A DNA stretch of 64,000 nucleotides from Pedobacter steynii (lineage in GTDB: Bacteria; Bacteroidota; Bacteroidia; Sphingobacteriales; Sphingobacteriaceae): assembly GCF_001721645.1 (NCBI RefSeq), contig NZ_CP017141.1, positions 2,356,001-2,420,000 of the forward strand. Direction: 5' to 3'. The notes under the pieces were generated by a model. It was not told where the DNA came from, searched no databases, and saw only the letters and a list, made by a program, of their open reading frames with translations. The translations under genes were made by a program, and so were the position numbers. Within the stretch, counting starts at the first letter, position 1; each line of letters opens with the position of its first letter. Shown here piece by piece: positions 28,382 through 37,468 of the stretch.

Positions 28382-29461
28382 TTAAATAAAGCGATCTCCG
28401 TATGATTCGCTCATTTGCTTTACCACTTCCTTAATCTCCTGTTCCTGGTCTTTCGGATAAATGAGCAAAGCATTGCCGTCATCTACAACAATAAAGTTGT
28501 CCAGTCCTCTGATAACAGCAAGTTTGTTGGTATTGATATGTATGATGCTGTTCTGCGTATCTTTGAGATTTATCTGTCTGGCTGCTACTACATTGTTTTC
28601 TGAATCTTTATCCGCTGTTTCATGTAATGATGCCCAGGTGCCAAGGTCAGACCATCCGAAGTTTGCCGGAATAGTATAGATGTTATCTGCCTGTTCCATA
28701 ATGGCGTAGTCTATAGATATGTTTGGAGATCTGGAATAGTTTTCATCAATAAATGCCTGCTCTTCCGGAGTATTATAATACTCCCTGCCACTTTCAAATA
28801 AGCGATAGATATCTGGCGTATATTTTTTTAAGGCACTGATGATGGCGCTGGCTTTCCATATAAATATTCCCGCATTCCATAGGTAATTTCCGTCAGATAA
28901 ATATTCCTGGGCTTTCTGAAGTGAGGGTTTCTCTCTGAACTGTTCGACCTTGTAAATTCCTTCTTCAGTTTCTTTTCCATACTGAATATATCCGTATCCG
29001 GTATCTGGTCTGACCGGACTTATTCCCAATGTAACCAGGGCCTCGTGTTTGTTGGTATAAGCCAGTGCAAAGAGCAGACGTTCTATGAAAATGTCCTCGA
29101 ACAGGATAAAATGATCAGAAGGCGCTACAATCAGATTGGCATCCGGATTAAGGGCTGCTAATTTGAAAGATGCGTAGGCGATGCAGGGTGCGGTATTATT
29201 TCTGCTGGGCTCACAGATCAGCTGATCTGGAGAGATTCCTTTTAACTGATCCAGGATGATGTCATTATACTGGCTATTGGTGACAATAAAAATATGATCA
29301 GCCGGACATATCTTTAAAAAGCGGTTATAGGTAATTTGCAGGAGTGATTTTCCTGTTCCTAAAATGTCCAGAAATTGTTTTGGAAAGTGGTTGCGGCTTT
29401 TCGGCCAGAAGCGGCTTCCGACACCTCCTGCCATAATCAGTACATAGTTATTTTTATCCAT
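28382..29461 (-). CDS. manC: Mannose-1-phosphate guanylyltransferase
   Basis: A 359-residue enzyme that makes GDP-mannose from mannose-1-phosphate and GTP. The nucleotidyltransferase signature is MAGGVGSRFWPKSRNHFPKQ, the sugar-phosphate loop is EKPSLQKA, and the conserved FGWSDLGTW is present. It lacks the C-terminal phosphomannose isomerase domain of long ManC proteins, as usual in Bacteroidota. It starts 4 bp after the ugd stop. The product would supply mannose to the repeat unit. Confidence 0.93.
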   Translation of the reverse strand: MDKNNYVLIMAGGVGSRFWPKSRNHFPKQFLDILGTGKSLLQITYNRFLKICPADHIFIVTNSQYNDIILDQLKGISPDQLICEPSRNNTAPCIAYASFKLAALNPDANLIVAPSDHFILFEDIFIERLLFALAYTNKHEALVTLGISPVRPDTGYGYIQYGKETEEGIYKVEQFREKPSLQKAQEYLSDGNYLWNAGIFIWKASAIISALKKYTPDIYRLFESGREYYNTPEEQAFIDENYSRSPNISIDYAIMEQADNIYTIPANFGWSDLGTWASLHETADKDSENNVVAARQINLKDTQNSIIHINTNKLAVIRGLDNFIVVDDGNALLIYPKDQEQEIKEVVKQMSESYGDRFI

Positions 29462-29465
29462 GAAT

Positions 29466-30800
29466 CTATCGGTTGCCTATAAAAACTTCATTTTCGATAA
29501 GTGTTCTGCCGATACTATTGTAATAATATCCAAGGTCGATCATTTTTTGAAGATCATATAGATTGCGGCCATCGAAGATTACTTTGTTGCTCAGACTTTC
29601 TTCCATCTGATCAAAATCAGGATTTCTGAATACGGACCATTCTGTTGCAATGAGCAGGGCGTCTGCACCCTTCAGTGCATCATACTGATCAATTGCATAA
29701 GTGATCTTATTGCCGATCAGCTCTTTAACATTTCCCATTCCTTCCGGATCGAATGCGGTAACTGTTGCACCTTTGCTGATCAGGCTATCTATGATGTATA
29801 ATGCCGGGGCTTCTCTGATATCGTCTGTTTCAGGTTTAAATGCTAGACCCCAGAGTGCAAAATGTTTTCCCTGAAGGTCATTGCCATAGTACTTCAATAC
29901 TTTGTCAACGAGTACAGTTTTCTGTTTTTCATTTACAGACATTACCGCTTTCAGGATTTGAAAATCATAGGAATTTTCTTCTGCTGATTTTGATAAAGCC
30001 TGTACGTCTTTTGGAAAACAGCTGCCCCCATAACCCAGTCCGGGGAAGAGAAAGCGTTTCCCGATCCGCTCATCTGAGCCAATGCCGCGACGGACAGCGT
30101 CTACATCAGAACCAACAAGTTCGCAAAGATTCGCGATCTCATTCATAAAGGTAATTTTGGTGGCCAGAAAAGAGTTGGCTGCATATTTGGTTAATTCTGA
30201 GGAACGTTCATCCATGAATATAATCGGATTCCCCTGCCTTACGTAAGGTCCATAAAGTTCAGTCATCAGTTTGATAGCCCGCTCGCTTTTTGTTCCAATG
30301 ACTACGCGGTCTGGTTTCATAAAGTCTTCTACTGCAACACCCTCACGTAAGAATTCAGGATTTGAGATGACATCAACCTCTACACTGGTATTTGCTGCAA
30401 AAACAGCCTGTACTTTATCCGCTGTACCTACGGGTACAGTTGATTTGTTGACAATTATTTTGTATTCTGAAACGAGTTTGGAGATGTCTTTTGCTGCACC
30501 CAGAATATAAGAAAGGTCTGCGGTTCCATCCTCACCAGGAGGGGTAGGTAGGGCCATAAAGATGATTTGAGCTTCCTTTACCGCCAGGGCCAGGTCTGTA
30601 GTAAAGGTCAACCTGTTTTGTGAGATATTTCTTAGAAACAAGGTGTCAAGACCAGGTTCATAAATGGGGATGATCCCATTTTGCATCTTTTCCACTTTGG
30701 TTTTATTAATGTCTACACAGATTACATTGTTTCCTGTCTCTGCAAGGCATGTGCCGGTTACTAAACCTACATATCCTGTTCCTATTACCGCGATTTTCAT
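29466..30800 (-). CDS. ugd: UDP-glucose 6-dehydrogenase
   Basis: A 444-residue NAD-dependent enzyme that oxidises UDP-glucose to UDP-glucuronate. The Rossmann start is MKIAVIGTGYVGLVTG, and the catalytic Cys is in GYGGSCFPKDVQAL. The ATG at 30800 is preferred to the one 39 bp upstream because it gives the canonical N-terminus and has AAGGAACT before it. The gene is divergent from the initiating transferase across a 238-bp regulatory gap. It supplies an acidic sugar, which fits an anionic polymer. Confidence 0.94.
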   Translation of the reverse strand: MKIAVIGTGYVGLVTGTCLAETGNNVICVDINKTKVEKMQNGIIPIYEPGLDTLFLRNISQNRLTFTTDLALAVKEAQIIFMALPTPPGEDGTADLSYILGAAKDISKLVSEYKIIVNKSTVPVGTADKVQAVFAANTSVEVDVISNPEFLREGVAVEDFMKPDRVVIGTKSERAIKLMTELYGPYVRQGNPIIFMDERSSELTKYAANSFLATKITFMNEIANLCELVGSDVDAVRRGIGSDERIGKRFLFPGLGYGGSCFPKDVQALSKSAEENSYDFQILKAVMSVNEKQKTVLVDKVLKYYGNDLQGKHFALWGLAFKPETDDIREAPALYIIDSLISKGATVTAFDPEGMGNVKELIGNKITYAIDQYDALKGADALLIATEWSVFRNPDFDQMEESLSNKVIFDGRNLYDLQKMIDLGYYYNSIGRTLIENEVFIGNR

Positions 30801-30868
30801 AAGTAGTTCCTTTTTTTTTATTGTAAAACTACCTATCATGAGGTGATAATGTTGCTGTTTTTCTTAAA

Positions 30869-30886
30869 ATACCTATTTGTGGGGAC
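30869..30886. promoter_or_regulatory. Candidate operator box 2 (ugd/wcaJ divergent promoter region)
   Basis: ATACCTATTTGTGGGGAC shares its first nine bases exactly with box 1 (10571) and the central TGGG register. It lies 68 bp upstream of ugd and about 150 bp upstream of the divergent transferase gene, so one site could serve both. Confidence 0.35.
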
Positions 30887-31038
30887 ATTTTGAATCTGTA
30901 TTCGAGCTAGTTTTGGTAAATGTTAAGAGGTTTGTTAGGATGACCCAAATATTTTAGGTTGTTTTTGTAGATGAGGGCTTTTTGCTTACAATTTATTAAC
31001 GACATCTTAACAACTCAACCCTATTTATCTAATTTCAG

Positions 31039-32430
31039 ATGCAAACACGTTACTTGTACTTGCTCAAATACATCTTGCCCGTTACGGATATCGTAATGCT
31101 CAATTTGGTCTATATCCTATCCTATTATCTTACCGAATACCTGGGTAAATCAGTTTCTTATGAACTGTGGCAGCATTACATGGTAGTTTGTAACCTGATG
31201 TGGATGTTCAATTCGGTAATCTTCGGTTTATATTCTGATTATGGATCGAGAAGATTAGAGCGTATTTACAGGGGAACCTGGCGCAGTATTGCGCTCCATG
31301 GGGTTGGTTTCGCTTTATACCTGCTTTTTTCCAGAGATGTGGAATTTTCAAGAACCTTTCTCGTGGTTTTTTATGCTTTACTTCTGGGGGCATTTGTCCT
31401 GAACCGTTTTCTGGGGACTGCCTTCCAGTTTTTGCTGGTGCACCGGTTTAATGTGAATAAGAAAGTAGCCCTGATTGGTGTGAACCCAACTGGTCGTCGT
31501 CTGGCCCATTATCTGGACCGTCAGTATAATATCGATTTTTATGGTTACCTGGATGATGGCAGCAGGATTTATGCAGATGAAAATGGAAATCTACCTACCC
31601 GGTTTATTTCCAAAATGGTTACTGCAGCATTGAGCGGGGTGAAAGATATCTATGTTTCTTTGGAGCCACACCGGATGTCGGAAGTAAAAACCTTCCTGGA
31701 GGTGGCCGATAAACATTGTCTGAGGGTAAAGTTTATCCCGGATATGGAGACCACACTGGCTACACCTTATACCATCAGTTATGTGGGAGATGAATTTCCT
31801 GTAATCTCTCTCCGAAAAGAACCCCTGGAAAGTGTCAGTAATCGTTTTAAAAAACGGGCTTTTGATATTGCCTTCAGTTTGGGGGTGATTATTTTCCTGA
31901 TGAGCTGGTTGTACCCTTTGATTGCAATCCTGATTAAACTGCAAAGTAAAGGGCCTGTCTTGTTTAAACAACTCAGAAGCGGACGGAATGACGAGCCTTT
32001 CTGGTGTTATAAATTCAGGAGTATGAGGGTTAACAATGATAGTGATAAGAAACAGGCGACTAAAGACGATGACCGGATTACACCAATCGGAAAGTTCCTG
32101 AGAAAATCCAGTCTTGATGAGTTGCCTCAGTTCTTTAATGTGCTATTGGGAAATATGAGTGTAGTTGGTCCCAGGCCACATATGCTTAAGCATACTGAAG
32201 AGTATAGGGCGATCATCAACCAGTTTATGGTTCGCCATTTCTTAAAGCCCGGCATTACAGGTTGGGCTCAGGTAAACGGATTCAGGGGAGAGACCAAAGA
32301 AGATGGTGCGATGCAGAAAAGAGTACAGCATGATATCTGGTATCTGGAGAACTGGACGGCAATGCTCGAGGTGAAAATTGTCTTCATGACGGTCATCAAT
32401 ATGATCAAAGGAGAAGATAATGCCTATTAA
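31039..32430 (+). CDS. Undecaprenyl-phosphate sugar-1-phosphate transferase (WcaJ-like)
   Basis: A 463-residue polyprenyl glycosylphosphotransferase that starts repeat-unit synthesis by moving glucose-1-phosphate (or a similar sugar-phosphate) to undecaprenyl phosphate. Four N-terminal membrane helices are followed by a Rossmann-like linker domain (VALIGVNPTGRRLAHYL), a reentrant membrane helix near 275-295, and the catalytic domain: GPVLFKQLRSGRN, CYKFRSMRVN, SLDELPQFFNVLLGNMSVVG, PRPHM. It opens the second plus-strand polysaccharide run. Confidence 0.92.
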   Translation: MQTRYLYLLKYILPVTDIVMLNLVYILSYYLTEYLGKSVSYELWQHYMVVCNLMWMFNSVIFGLYSDYGSRRLERIYRGTWRSIALHGVGFALYLLFSRDVEFSRTFLVVFYALLLGAFVLNRFLGTAFQFLLVHRFNVNKKVALIGVNPTGRRLAHYLDRQYNIDFYGYLDDGSRIYADENGNLPTRFISKMVTAALSGVKDIYVSLEPHRMSEVKTFLEVADKHCLRVKFIPDMETTLATPYTISYVGDEFPVISLRKEPLESVSNRFKKRAFDIAFSLGVIIFLMSWLYPLIAILIKLQSKGPVLFKQLRSGRNDEPFWCYKFRSMRVNNDSDKKQATKDDDRITPIGKFLRKSSLDELPQFFNVLLGNMSVVGPRPHMLKHTEEYRAIINQFMVRHFLKPGITGWAQVNGFRGETKEDGAMQKRVQHDIWYLENWTAMLEVKIVFMTVINMIKGEDNAY

Positions 32431-32451
32431 CAGCTTAAAACATATATAATT

Positions 32452-33510
32452 ATGAAGAAGATATTAATTACCGGTGGTGCTGGTTTTATTGGCTCGCATG
32501 TAGTCAGATTGTTTGTTAAAAGTTATCCGGACTATGAGATTATCAACCTGGATAAGTTAACTTATGCCGGTAATCTGCTCAATCTTACTGATATTGAGCA
32601 GTATCCTAACTATAGGTTTATCAAAGGTGATATTACCGATACGGGGTTTATTAATGAACTTTTTCAGGTGGAAAATCCTGATGCAGTGATCCACCTCGCT
32701 GCGGAATCTCATGTAGACCGGTCTATCAGTAATCCAATGGAATTTGTGATGACCAATGTGATCGGAACAGTGAGCTTATTGAATGCAGCAAAAGAATGCT
32801 GGAAAGGGAATTATCAGGATCATCGCTTTTATCATGTAAGTACAGATGAGGTTTATGGAGCACTAGGGGAAACGGGTATGTTTACTGAGCATACTGCCTA
32901 TGATCCTCATAGCCCTTACTCTGCATCAAAAGCAAGTTCTGATCACTTTGTTCGTGCTTATCATGATACCTATGGTTTGAATGTTGTGATTTCCAATTGC
33001 TCCAATAATTATGGATCCCATCATTTTCCGGAGAAGCTGATTCCGCTGGCGATCAATAATATCAAAAATAATAAGCCTGTTCCTGTGTATGGTAAAGGAG
33101 AGAATGTCCGTGACTGGCTTTGGGTTGAAGATCATGCCCGTGCTATTGATACTATTTTTCATAAAGCCAATGCGGGGGATACTTATAATATAGGCGGGCA
33201 TAATGAGTGGAAAAATATTGACCTCATTCAATTGTTGTGCGGTATTATGGATGAGAAGCTAGGCAGAAAAGACGGAGAATCAGCAGCGCTGATTACTTAT
33301 GTTACTGATAGGGCAGGACATGATCTGCGTTATGCGATTGACTCAGCTAAGCTTCAGGACAACCTGGGCTGGGTTCCTTCTTTACAATTTGAGGAAGGTC
33401 TGAGAAAAACAGTAGATTGGTATCTTGAAAATCAGGAGTGGCTGGAAAATGTCACCTCCGGACATTATCAGGATTACTATAAGCAACAATATGAATATCA
33501 TGAACAATAA
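32452..33510 (+). CDS. rfbB: dTDP-glucose 4,6-dehydratase
   Basis: A 352-residue extended SDR enzyme that makes dTDP-4-keto-6-deoxyglucose. The NAD loop is ILITGGAGFIGSHV, the active-site triad is in VSTDEVYG and YSASKASSDH, and AAESHVDRS is the family signature. It starts 21 bp after the initiating transferase and its end overlaps rfbD. Second step of the dTDP-L-rhamnose pathway. Confidence 0.95.
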   Translation: MKKILITGGAGFIGSHVVRLFVKSYPDYEIINLDKLTYAGNLLNLTDIEQYPNYRFIKGDITDTGFINELFQVENPDAVIHLAAESHVDRSISNPMEFVMTNVIGTVSLLNAAKECWKGNYQDHRFYHVSTDEVYGALGETGMFTEHTAYDPHSPYSASKASSDHFVRAYHDTYGLNVVISNCSNNYGSHHFPEKLIPLAINNIKNNKPVPVYGKGENVRDWLWVEDHARAIDTIFHKANAGDTYNIGGHNEWKNIDLIQLLCGIMDEKLGRKDGESAALITYVTDRAGHDLRYAIDSAKLQDNLGWVPSLQFEEGLRKTVDWYLENQEWLENVTSGHYQDYYKQQYEYHEQ

Positions 33511-34369
33511 ACAAAATATACTTGTTTTTGGAGGCCTTGGTCAGCTAGGTCAGTGTATCAGTAAAGTCTGTATTCAGAGAGGATGGTCTGCTATCCTTTT
33601 TCTTGATGAAGTAGAAGGAAATATCCTGGATCCGGAGATTCTGGAAAAACTATTCCAGCAGGAGTCTCCCGAATTTGTTATCAATTGTGCGGCCTATACG
33701 GCAGTTGATAAAGCAGAAGATGAAGTTGGGCTTAGTGAAAAAATCAACAAAGATGGTGCTGCCAACCTGGCCAGATGCTGTGAGCAGTTTAACGCTACAC
33801 TCATTCATATTTCTACTGATTTTGTTTTTGAGGGCAATGTGCCCAAACTTTTAAATGAAGAAGACCTGGCAGAGCCTATAAATGTATATGGTAAAACCAA
33901 GCTGGCCGGAGAACAGGAGATTGTCAGCATTTTAAAAGAACATTATATCATTCGTACCAGCTGGTTATATTCAGAATTCGCAAATAATTTTGTGAAGACT
34001 ATGCTTAAGCTCGGGTTTGAACGCGATGAGCTGAGTGTCATTACAGATCAGGTGGGTACCCCAACTTATGGGGTTGATCTGGCCTCAGCAATATTGGATA
34101 TCGTTGAATCCGGTAATAAAACATATGGAACCTATCATTACAGTAATGAGGGGGTAACTTCCTGGTATGACTTTGCGAAGGCTATTTTTGACCTTAGCGG
34201 AACTGAGGTGAAACTTCATCCGATTCCTGGATCTGCTTATCCGACAAAAGCAGCCCGCCCCGCATTTTCCGTAATGGACAAAACAAAAATTAAACAAACA
34301 TTTGATCTGGAAATCCCCTATTGGAGAGATAGTCTGATTACGTGTATTAACGCTTTAAAAAAACAATAA
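33500..34369 (+). CDS. rfbD: dTDP-4-dehydrorhamnose reductase
   Basis: A 289-residue SDR enzyme for the last step of dTDP-L-rhamnose synthesis. The NADPH loop is ILVFGGLGQLGQ, with STDFVFEG and YGKTKLAGE carrying the catalytic residues. I chose the ATG at 33500 (11-bp overlap with rfbB); the ATG at 33491 adds three residues and is equally possible. Longer upstream starts inside rfbB add unconserved sequence. Its stop codon abuts the rfbA start. Confidence 0.92.
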   Translation: MNNKQNILVFGGLGQLGQCISKVCIQRGWSAILFLDEVEGNILDPEILEKLFQQESPEFVINCAAYTAVDKAEDEVGLSEKINKDGAANLARCCEQFNATLIHISTDFVFEGNVPKLLNEEDLAEPINVYGKTKLAGEQEIVSILKEHYIIRTSWLYSEFANNFVKTMLKLGFERDELSVITDQVGTPTYGVDLASAILDIVESGNKTYGTYHYSNEGVTSWYDFAKAIFDLSGTEVKLHPIPGSAYPTKAARPAFSVMDKTKIKQTFDLEIPYWRDSLITCINALKKQ

Positions 34370-35254
34370 ATGAAAGGAATTATACTAGCAGGAGGTAGCG
34401 GTACCCGTTTACATCCTTTGACCCTGGTGATGAGTAAACAAATGATGCCTGTTTATGATAAACCGATGATTTATTATCCCTTATCTACCTTAATGCTGGC
34501 AGGTATTCATGAAATTCTGATCATTTCTACTCCTCATGATCTGCCAAATTTCGAGAAATTACTTGGAGATGGAAGTAAACTAGGCTGTAAATTCTCTTAT
34601 GCGGTACAGGAAGAGCCAAATGGTCTTGCACAGGCATTTGTAATCGGTGCAGATTTTATCGGGACTGATAAGGTGGCACTCGTACTTGGCGATAATATTT
34701 TTTATGGCGATGGGATGGCCAAACTCCTTCAGGGTAGTTCTGACCCTGATGGGGGTGTGGTCTTTGCTTATCCGGTATCTGATCCTGAACGTTATGGAGT
34801 TGTTGAATTTGATGAAAATAATCAGGCCATCTCTATTGAAGAGAAACCTTTGCTGCCAAAGTCTGATTATGCTGTTCCGGGACTTTATTTCTATGACAAT
34901 AGTGTGGTTGAAATTGCAAAGAATATCAAACCTTCTCCAAGGGGAGAATATGAAATCACTGACGTGAATAAGGTTTATCTGGAGCAGGGCAAGCTTAAAG
35001 TAGGGGTATTGAGTAGGGGAACGGCCTGGTTAGATACTGGTACTTTTGCTTCGTTGATGCAGGCAGGTCAGTTTGTGCAGGTGATTGAGGAACGTCAGGG
35101 ACTTAAAATCGGATGTATCGAAGAAGTAGCCTATCGCATGAACTTTATTGATGCTGAGCAGCTCTCGGCAATTGCGACGCCGCTGATTAAAAGTGGCTAC
35201 GGAGCCTATCTTTTGAAAATGATTAAGCATAAGGAGCCGGTGATGACGGATTAA
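34370..35254 (+). CDS. rfbA: Glucose-1-phosphate thymidylyltransferase
   Basis: A 294-residue nucleotidyltransferase making dTDP-glucose, the first step of the dTDP-rhamnose route. Signature [14 protein letters not shown], then [17 protein letters not shown] and VLGDNIFYG, with [16 protein letters not shown] for substrate binding. It begins directly after the rfbD stop codon. No rfbC epimerase gene follows; the run ends here in an AT-rich gap. Confidence 0.95.
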   Translation: MKGIILAGGSGTRLHPLTLVMSKQMMPVYDKPMIYYPLSTLMLAGIHEILIISTPHDLPNFEKLLGDGSKLGCKFSYAVQEEPNGLAQAFVIGADFIGTDKVALVLGDNIFYGDGMAKLLQGSSDPDGGVVFAYPVSDPERYGVVEFDENNQAISIEEKPLLPKSDYAVPGLYFYDNSVVEIAKNIKPSPRGEYEITDVNKVYLEQGKLKVGVLSRGTAWLDTGTFASLMQAGQFVQVIEERQGLKIGCIEEVAYRMNFIDAEQLSAIATPLIKSGYGAYLLKMIKHKEPVMTD

Positions 35255-36129
35255 TATAATCGCACTTTAATTTTCTTTATAGGTTAAATATTTTCAATGA
35301 AAAAATAAGCCTGATTTTCTGAAATTTCCTAATGTTCTGATTTTATGGACAAAAATGTGGAGTTGTACCCGATTTTGTCCATAAAAGTAACAGTTTTTTT
35401 GAAATAAAGTTTCCGATTTTGTTCTGAACTTAATTTTAATAGTGCCAGATCTTTTGAATTTGAATAATCGAAACAAAGAAATACCCTTCTGGTTTTGTAA
35501 AAACGATTTATCTAAGCTTTTTTTGACAAAATCCCCAATTATAGGGATGTTTGTTCGGCTTAATTGGATTAGTTTTTGTTGTTAATTAGTCTTAAGAAGT
35601 TAAAATTAAGACTCCTTTATTTTTATAAAAAAGGTCATTTTATCTTTAATTTCTTAAAGATTAATTTTTATTCCTAATTTGTTTAATTTCCGATGCTGAT
35701 CCATTATTTATACGTAATCAAATATGTTTTGCTTCTTTTTGGAGTAGCAATATTCTATTTGATCCCTTTTTTTTCTTATCGTTTTACTTGTCTCTTTAGG
35801 GAAAAAATTTCTATTGGTCTGTGTAGACCATAAGGTTGTACTTTGTCGTTTGAATATTGATCAATCAGGTCAGAAATGTTAATTGTGTATGCCAAATATG
35901 AATCTAATCAATTTATAGTTTTTTTAATCTAACCCCTATTTCACCATGTCAAAATCATTTCTTATCTCAGTTATCCCGCGAGTCTCCGGCGTAACAAACC
36001 ATTATTTTGGTTACCAGCTCTTTAATGCCAATTTGTTAATGAAGAATTGTATCTGGTAAGTTCAGCTTACTTTATATTTTTTAGAAAAGATGAAGAAAAA
36101 CTAAAGACGTTCTCAAATTCATCAGGAAC
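35255..36129. other. 875-bp AT-rich intergenic region between rfbA and the LuxR gene
   Basis: No convincing gene. It holds a 14-bp inverted repeat at 35341-35386, an ATCCCCAATTATAGGGAT palindrome at 35531-35548 similar to boxes 1 and 2, and half-sites at 35481 (ATACCCTTCTGG) and about 35932 (ACCCCTATT). A 37-codon open frame at 35946-36059 (MSKSFLISVIP...) has no ribosome-binding site and no recognised relative. The length suggests a long leader or several control sites for the downstream regulator gene. Confidence 0.5.
35341..35386. repeat. Perfect 14-bp inverted repeat after rfbA
   Basis: TTTTATGGACAAAA (35341-35354) and its exact reverse complement (35373-35386) are separated by 18 bases and followed shortly by a seven-T run near 35394. 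It could be a long-loop terminator for the rfb run or an operator. Confidence 0.5.
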
Positions 36130-36960
36130 ATGATGATGAATCGTTTTTTATTTTTTAATCGTTTAATTAACCTTATGGAATTTATGGAATTTAATAATAA
36201 CGTCATGAATGCTCCCTGGGACAGGTGTAGCGACTTCTATACACGTTCAGATATGGCTTTACCTAAAGTTGTTTTAGATCAGTTTTTGCCCTCATTTCTT
36301 AGTCCAGGGCAGTTTTATTACTACTTAGTTGATTTCTACGGCCAACAGATCAGATATATAGATCCAAGTATTGCTGATATTTTAGGACTTGACCCTGAAT
36401 CTGCCACGGTAGACAGTATCCTAAGCTGTATCCATCCTGAAGATATCAATTATGTAACCCAGACAGAATCCGCAAGCCTTAGATTTATGTTAAATCAGGT
36501 AGGTAAGGATAATCTTAAAAGCTATTACAAAACCACGTATTGTTTTAGGTTCAAGGTTGTTGGCGGCAAATATGAACTATTCCATAACGAGTCCGTTTTT
36601 CTTTCTGACGAAGAAACTGGCCGTATCTCACAGGTGCTTCATATTCATACGAATATCAATCACCTTACTGGGGTGAATGACTTTACGCCTTCTTTGATGG
36701 GACTAAAAGGAACAGAAAGCGTCTGGCCTGTTAATGTGAATAAAGAATCTGAAAGTAATTCCCTGAACCTGCATTTCAGCAAAAGGGAAATGGAGATCAT
36801 TAAGTTGATCGCCCTTGGATATAAAAGTGAAGAGATTGCAGAATCGCTATTTATTTCACTTCATACTGTACAATCACACCGTAAAAACATCATTCGGAAA
36901 TCTGGGGTTAAAACCAGTTCAGAACTGATCAGTTTATGTGTAAAGGAAGGGCTGATTTAG
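36130..36960 (+). CDS. LuxR-type transcriptional regulator with PAS-like sensor domain
   Basis: A 276-residue regulator. Residues about 55-190 look like a PAS fold: FYYYLVDFYGQQIRYIDPSIADILGLDP and an HPEDINYV segment, then a core ending VLHIHTNINHL. Residues 214-276 form a LuxR/GerE helix-turn-helix: SKREMEIIKLIALGYKSEEIA, SLHTVQSHRKNIIRK. Three tandem ATGs (36130, 36133, 36136) precede Asn; the third is best spaced from AGGA at 36124. There is no receiver domain, so it may sense a ligand or partner directly. Its position beside the polysaccharide locus suggests a regulator of it; that is inferred. Confidence 0.82.
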   Translation: MMMNRFLFFNRLINLMEFMEFNNNVMNAPWDRCSDFYTRSDMALPKVVLDQFLPSFLSPGQFYYYLVDFYGQQIRYIDPSIADILGLDPESATVDSILSCIHPEDINYVTQTESASLRFMLNQVGKDNLKSYYKTTYCFRFKVVGGKYELFHNESVFLSDEETGRISQVLHIHTNINHLTGVNDFTPSLMGLKGTESVWPVNVNKESESNSLNLHFSKREMEIIKLIALGYKSEEIAESLFISLHTVQSHRKNIIRKSGVKTSSELISLCVKEGLI

Positions 36961-36987
36961 TCCGTTTTTATAGCTAAGGGAAGCAAG

Positions 36988-37017
36988 AAAAGGCAGGCCT
37001 GTTGGCCTGCCTTTTTT
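36988..37017 (+). terminator. Strong rho-independent terminator
   Basis: A 12-bp stem (36988-36999 with 37004-37015), GC core GGCAGGCC, loop TGTT, and a six-T tract ending at 37017. It ends the LuxR gene transcript. Confidence 0.9.
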
Positions 37018-37048
37018 AATTAACCTTATGGGTGAAATTTTGGTGAAA

Positions 37049-37394
37049 TTATAAATTGTTCAGACGGGCAATATAAACTGCTCCGTTTTGATTTTTTCCT
37101 GGGGTCCTGCCTGCTGACTGGCTATATTTTTTAAGGAATTTCTTTCTTGGCTATGCTGCCGGAATTCAACTGATTTTGGATGACTTTAAATTTATAGTCA
37201 TCAATGTATTGCTTGACAGGAACATTTATTTGACGTTTAAACAGATTGCTTAAGTGATTTGTTGAGAAGTTGAAATAGATGGATAATGTACTCAGTTTTA
37301 AAAATTCCGGTTGTTGAATGTGAGTATGGATATATTCAATCATCGCGACTATCGTATGGCTGTTTGTGGAACCATTCTCTTGTGCCCTTTTCAT
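37049..37394 (-). pseudogene. AraC-family regulator remnant
   Basis: The frame from 37394 encodes 87 residues with the first helix-turn-helix of an AraC DNA-binding domain (TLSIYFNFSTNHLSNLFKRQI, then VKQYIDDYKFKVIQ). It stops right after IAKKEIP, where the second HTH should begin. A shifted frame then reads KYSQSAGRTPGKNQN and runs to a stop at 37049; this resembles the AraC terminal motif (FKKYxGxTPGxYR). About 20 residues between them are missing, and no N-terminal sensor domain precedes the fragment. The pattern fits an internal deletion plus frameshift in a 5'-truncated gene. The match of the tail is by eye. Confidence 0.6.
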
Positions 37395-37468
37395 TTGAAG
37401 AGCCTGGCTTTAATTATTGTTATGGTCTCTGCGCGCGCCAGGCAGGTAAGGGTTTTAAATCAGGGACT

